Source: CAIUVD01 sp044338255 (lineage in GTDB: Bacteria > Planctomycetota > UBA11346). From it: 13,457 bases of DNA. This document shows, one piece after another, positions 12,599 through 13,457 of the stretch (the first letter of the stretch is position 1; every line of letters begins with the position of its first letter). The notes under the pieces were generated by a model that was given only the letters and a program-made list of their open reading frames with translations, had not been told where the DNA came from and made no database searches. The stretch spans positions 1 through 13,457 of the forward strand of contig JBIILZ010000107.1 in the NCBI GenBank assembly GCA_044338255.1, given 5' to 3'. Made by a program: the position numbers and the translations under genes.

Positions 12599-12727
12599 TT
12601 ACTGTGCGCCGGGAGCGCGGGGCAGGAGTTGAGGCAGAGCATTCTGAAGCTTGCTGACAATCGCAGCAGTGGCTTCTTCGCGCGGCAGCCGGCGGCCCTT
12701 GACCGAGGCGATCAGGCGGTTTTCAGG
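12599..12727 (-). pseudogene. 3' part of a minus-strand gene interrupted by the 601-bp element
   Basis: This piece encodes 42 residues from PENRLIASVKGRRLPREEA to a C-terminus PRAPGAQ and a TAA at 12599. Its first eight bases on the minus strand (CCTGAAAA) are the duplicated target. Its frame continues exactly into the piece at 13329-13457 when the element and one duplicate are removed. The family is not recognised. An ATG inside the repeat opens a 65-codon chimeric frame through this piece, which is an artefact of the insertion. Confidence 0.7.
12720..12727. repeat. Target-site duplication, left copy
   Basis: TTTTCAGG borders the element on the left and recurs at 13329-13336 on the right. 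Its role as a target duplication is supported by the restored reading frame. Confidence 0.75.
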
Positions 12728-12729
12728 CC

Positions 12730-12790
12730 AAAACTTATAGCCACCCAATAAATAGTTGTAAGTGCCTTTTATGTAGTGTAATGAGGCTAT
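12730..12790 (+). repeat. 61-bp repeat, left copy
   Basis: It starts AAAACTTATAGCCACCC and ends GTGTAATGAGGCTAT. It differs from the right copy at two positions (A/C at 12754 and C/A at 12765). Its first half matches the 30-bp repeats at 735-794. Confidence 0.85.
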
Positions 12791-12830
12791 GTTCAATCCC
12801 CTGAACTATGGAAATTTGGCCCTCCCTTAA

Positions 12831-13250
12831 ATGACTCCGCGTGATCTCATTCGTCTTCTCGGCATAGTCCTCGCGCTCTGCGCGGGGCTCTGTGCCTACG
12901 CCGAAGGCCCCACGCTCATCGCTGGTTCCGCGAGTGAGGTGGTGGCCACTACGTCGCCGCTGACTCCGGCGCCGTCCGCTGTCTCTTCCTGTCAGACCTA
13001 CGACCGCTACGGCCGGGTGCTGTCGGCGCAGAACCCCGACGGCACAACCAGCTACACGGTCTACGGCAAGCAGGGCAAGCCGACCAGCGTGGTCAACGCG
13101 CTGCTGCAGGCGACGAGCTTCGACTACAATACCGCCGGGCAGTTGCTGCGTACGACCTCAGCCGAAGGGACGCATGGGGACTCGACCTACGACAATGAGA
13201 GTCGGGTGCTGACGCGCACCGATCGCCTCGGGCGGGTGACCACCTACTGA
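12831..13250 (+). pseudogene. Truncated secreted YD-repeat (Rhs-like) protein gene carried by the element
   Basis: The 139-residue frame begins with a Sec signal peptide (hydrophobic LLGIVLALCAGLC, likely cut after AYA at residue 24) and a Ser/Thr/Pro/Ala linker. From about residue 57 it has four YD-type repeats: YDRYGRVLSAQNPDGTTSY, then YNTAGQLLRTTSAEG, YDNESRVLTRTDRLGR and the final TTY. Full-length Rhs/YD proteins are usually over 1000 residues and form a shell around a C-terminal toxin; neither core nor toxin is present here. The frame ends TAC-TGA-TCT, where a Y-D pair would read TAC-GAT, so one extra T appears to have created the stop. It may be an internally deleted gene copy or a small secreted protein. 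The ribosome site is weak. Confidence 0.6.
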
Positions 13251-13268
13251 TCTTCCGCCCCGACCTAT

Positions 13269-13329
13269 AAAACTTATAGCCACCCAATAAATCGTTGTAA
13301 GTGACTTTTATGTAGTGTAATGAGGCTAT
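13269..13329 (+). repeat. 61-bp repeat, right copy
   Basis: It has the same orientation as the left copy and differs from it at two positions. It begins 18 bases after the stop of the YD-repeat fragment and ends at the right target duplication. Confidence 0.85.
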
Positions 13330-13336
13330 TTTCAGG
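13329..13336. repeat. Target-site duplication, right copy
   Basis: This is the second copy of TTTTCAGG, directly after the right 61-bp repeat. The first T overlaps the last base of the repeat, so the duplication may be seven or eight bases long. Confidence 0.75.
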
Positions 13337-13457
13337 TAACCATTCGCCGCCCCCATTGTCCTTCTGCAACTTGGCACTGGCGACAACGCCCCGACTTGTC
13401 ATGCTGCGATCATGCCAGTCACCACCCCAGCTTTGGTCCCGCCATCGATAGAGGTGG
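13329..13457 (-). pseudogene. 5' part (partial) of the minus-strand gene interrupted by the 601-bp element
   Basis: The minus-strand frame enters from the right edge and reads HLYRWRDQSWGGDWHDRSMT, then SRGVVASAKLQKDNGGGEW and LPEN, where the duplicated target begins. After this the frame enters the 61-bp repeat and stops at 13274. Joined to 12599-12727 it gives about 85 residues of continuous protein ending PGAQ. It is rich in Trp, Asp and Gly. I do not recognise the family, and most of the gene lies beyond the window. Confidence 0.6.

Larger units (their letters stand above)
12728..13328. mobile_element. 601-bp composite element with a YD-repeat cargo and 61-bp direct repeats at the ends
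   Basis: The element lies between two copies of TTTTCAGG. Near each end is a 61-bp direct repeat (12730-12790 and 13269-13329, 59 of 61 identical), and between them is a fragment of a secreted YD-repeat gene. Each 61-bp repeat contains ATAGCC near its left end and GGCTAT at its right end, i.e. short inverted ends, so each could be a very small non-autonomous transposon. No transposase is encoded, so movement would need one in trans. The 8-bp duplication points to a DDE-type enzyme, since HUH enzymes such as RAYT do not duplicate the target. The right repeat may share its last T with the duplication. Confidence 0.7.

Noticed and set aside
12463..12657. A 64-codon plus-strand frame
   Set aside because: It runs through the perfect hairpin and the antisense of the interrupted gene, with no motif or ribosome site.
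12730..13329. Movement of the 601-bp element by the RAYT transposase of this window
   Set aside because: HUH single-strand transposases do not generate target duplications, so the 8-bp repeat points to another type of enzyme.

Overview
The window is high-GC bacterial DNA carrying a lipoprotein signal, a periplasmic lactonase and many intergenic repeats, which fits a Gram-negative genome rich in small mobile elements. Nothing here fixes the taxon. The very long RNase R, the REP-associated transposase and the sorbitol-6-phosphate-dehydrogenase-like SDR would suit a PVC-type bacterium (Planctomycetota, Verrucomicrobiota or relatives), but that is a guess.

Left accessory block (1-2160): a possible partial minus-strand gene at the edge, a small secreted protein gene of lower GC, tandem 30-bp repeats, and a REP-associated tyrosine transposase (RAYT) gene followed by a 46-bp palindrome. 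Metabolic block (2160-5735): a sorbitol-6-phosphate-dehydrogenase-like SDR, a small lipoprotein, a secreted SMP-30/gluconolactonase and a LysR regulator 20 bp upstream of the lactonase. Housekeeping block (5922-9525): RNase R with long disordered ends, then a small protein of unknown function. An IS4-type transposase remnant with a 16-bp tandem repeat (9536-9821) separates this from an orphan STAS-domain gene (9964-10404).

The minus-strand block 10459-12255 looks like a small regulon. A GbsR/MarR-type regulator is followed by a 29-residue membrane peptide, a DUF2071-like protein and a shortened DCC-like protein. Near-identical palindromes (TTTCTGT-N4-ACAGAAA) lie directly upstream of gbsR and of the DUF2071-like gene, each covering a -10-like sequence. 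This suggests autoregulation and co-regulation.

The right end (12300-13457) holds the clearest mobile-element event. A 601-bp element (12728-13328) has two 61-bp direct repeats near its ends and a secreted YD-repeat (Rhs-like) fragment as cargo. It is flanked by the 8-bp direct repeat TTTTCAGG. Removing the element and one repeat copy joins two minus-strand gene pieces into one uninterrupted frame. The left half of the 61-bp repeat is the same family as the 30-bp repeats in front of the RAYT gene. The 46-bp palindrome behind the RAYT gene also recurs at 12366-12449.
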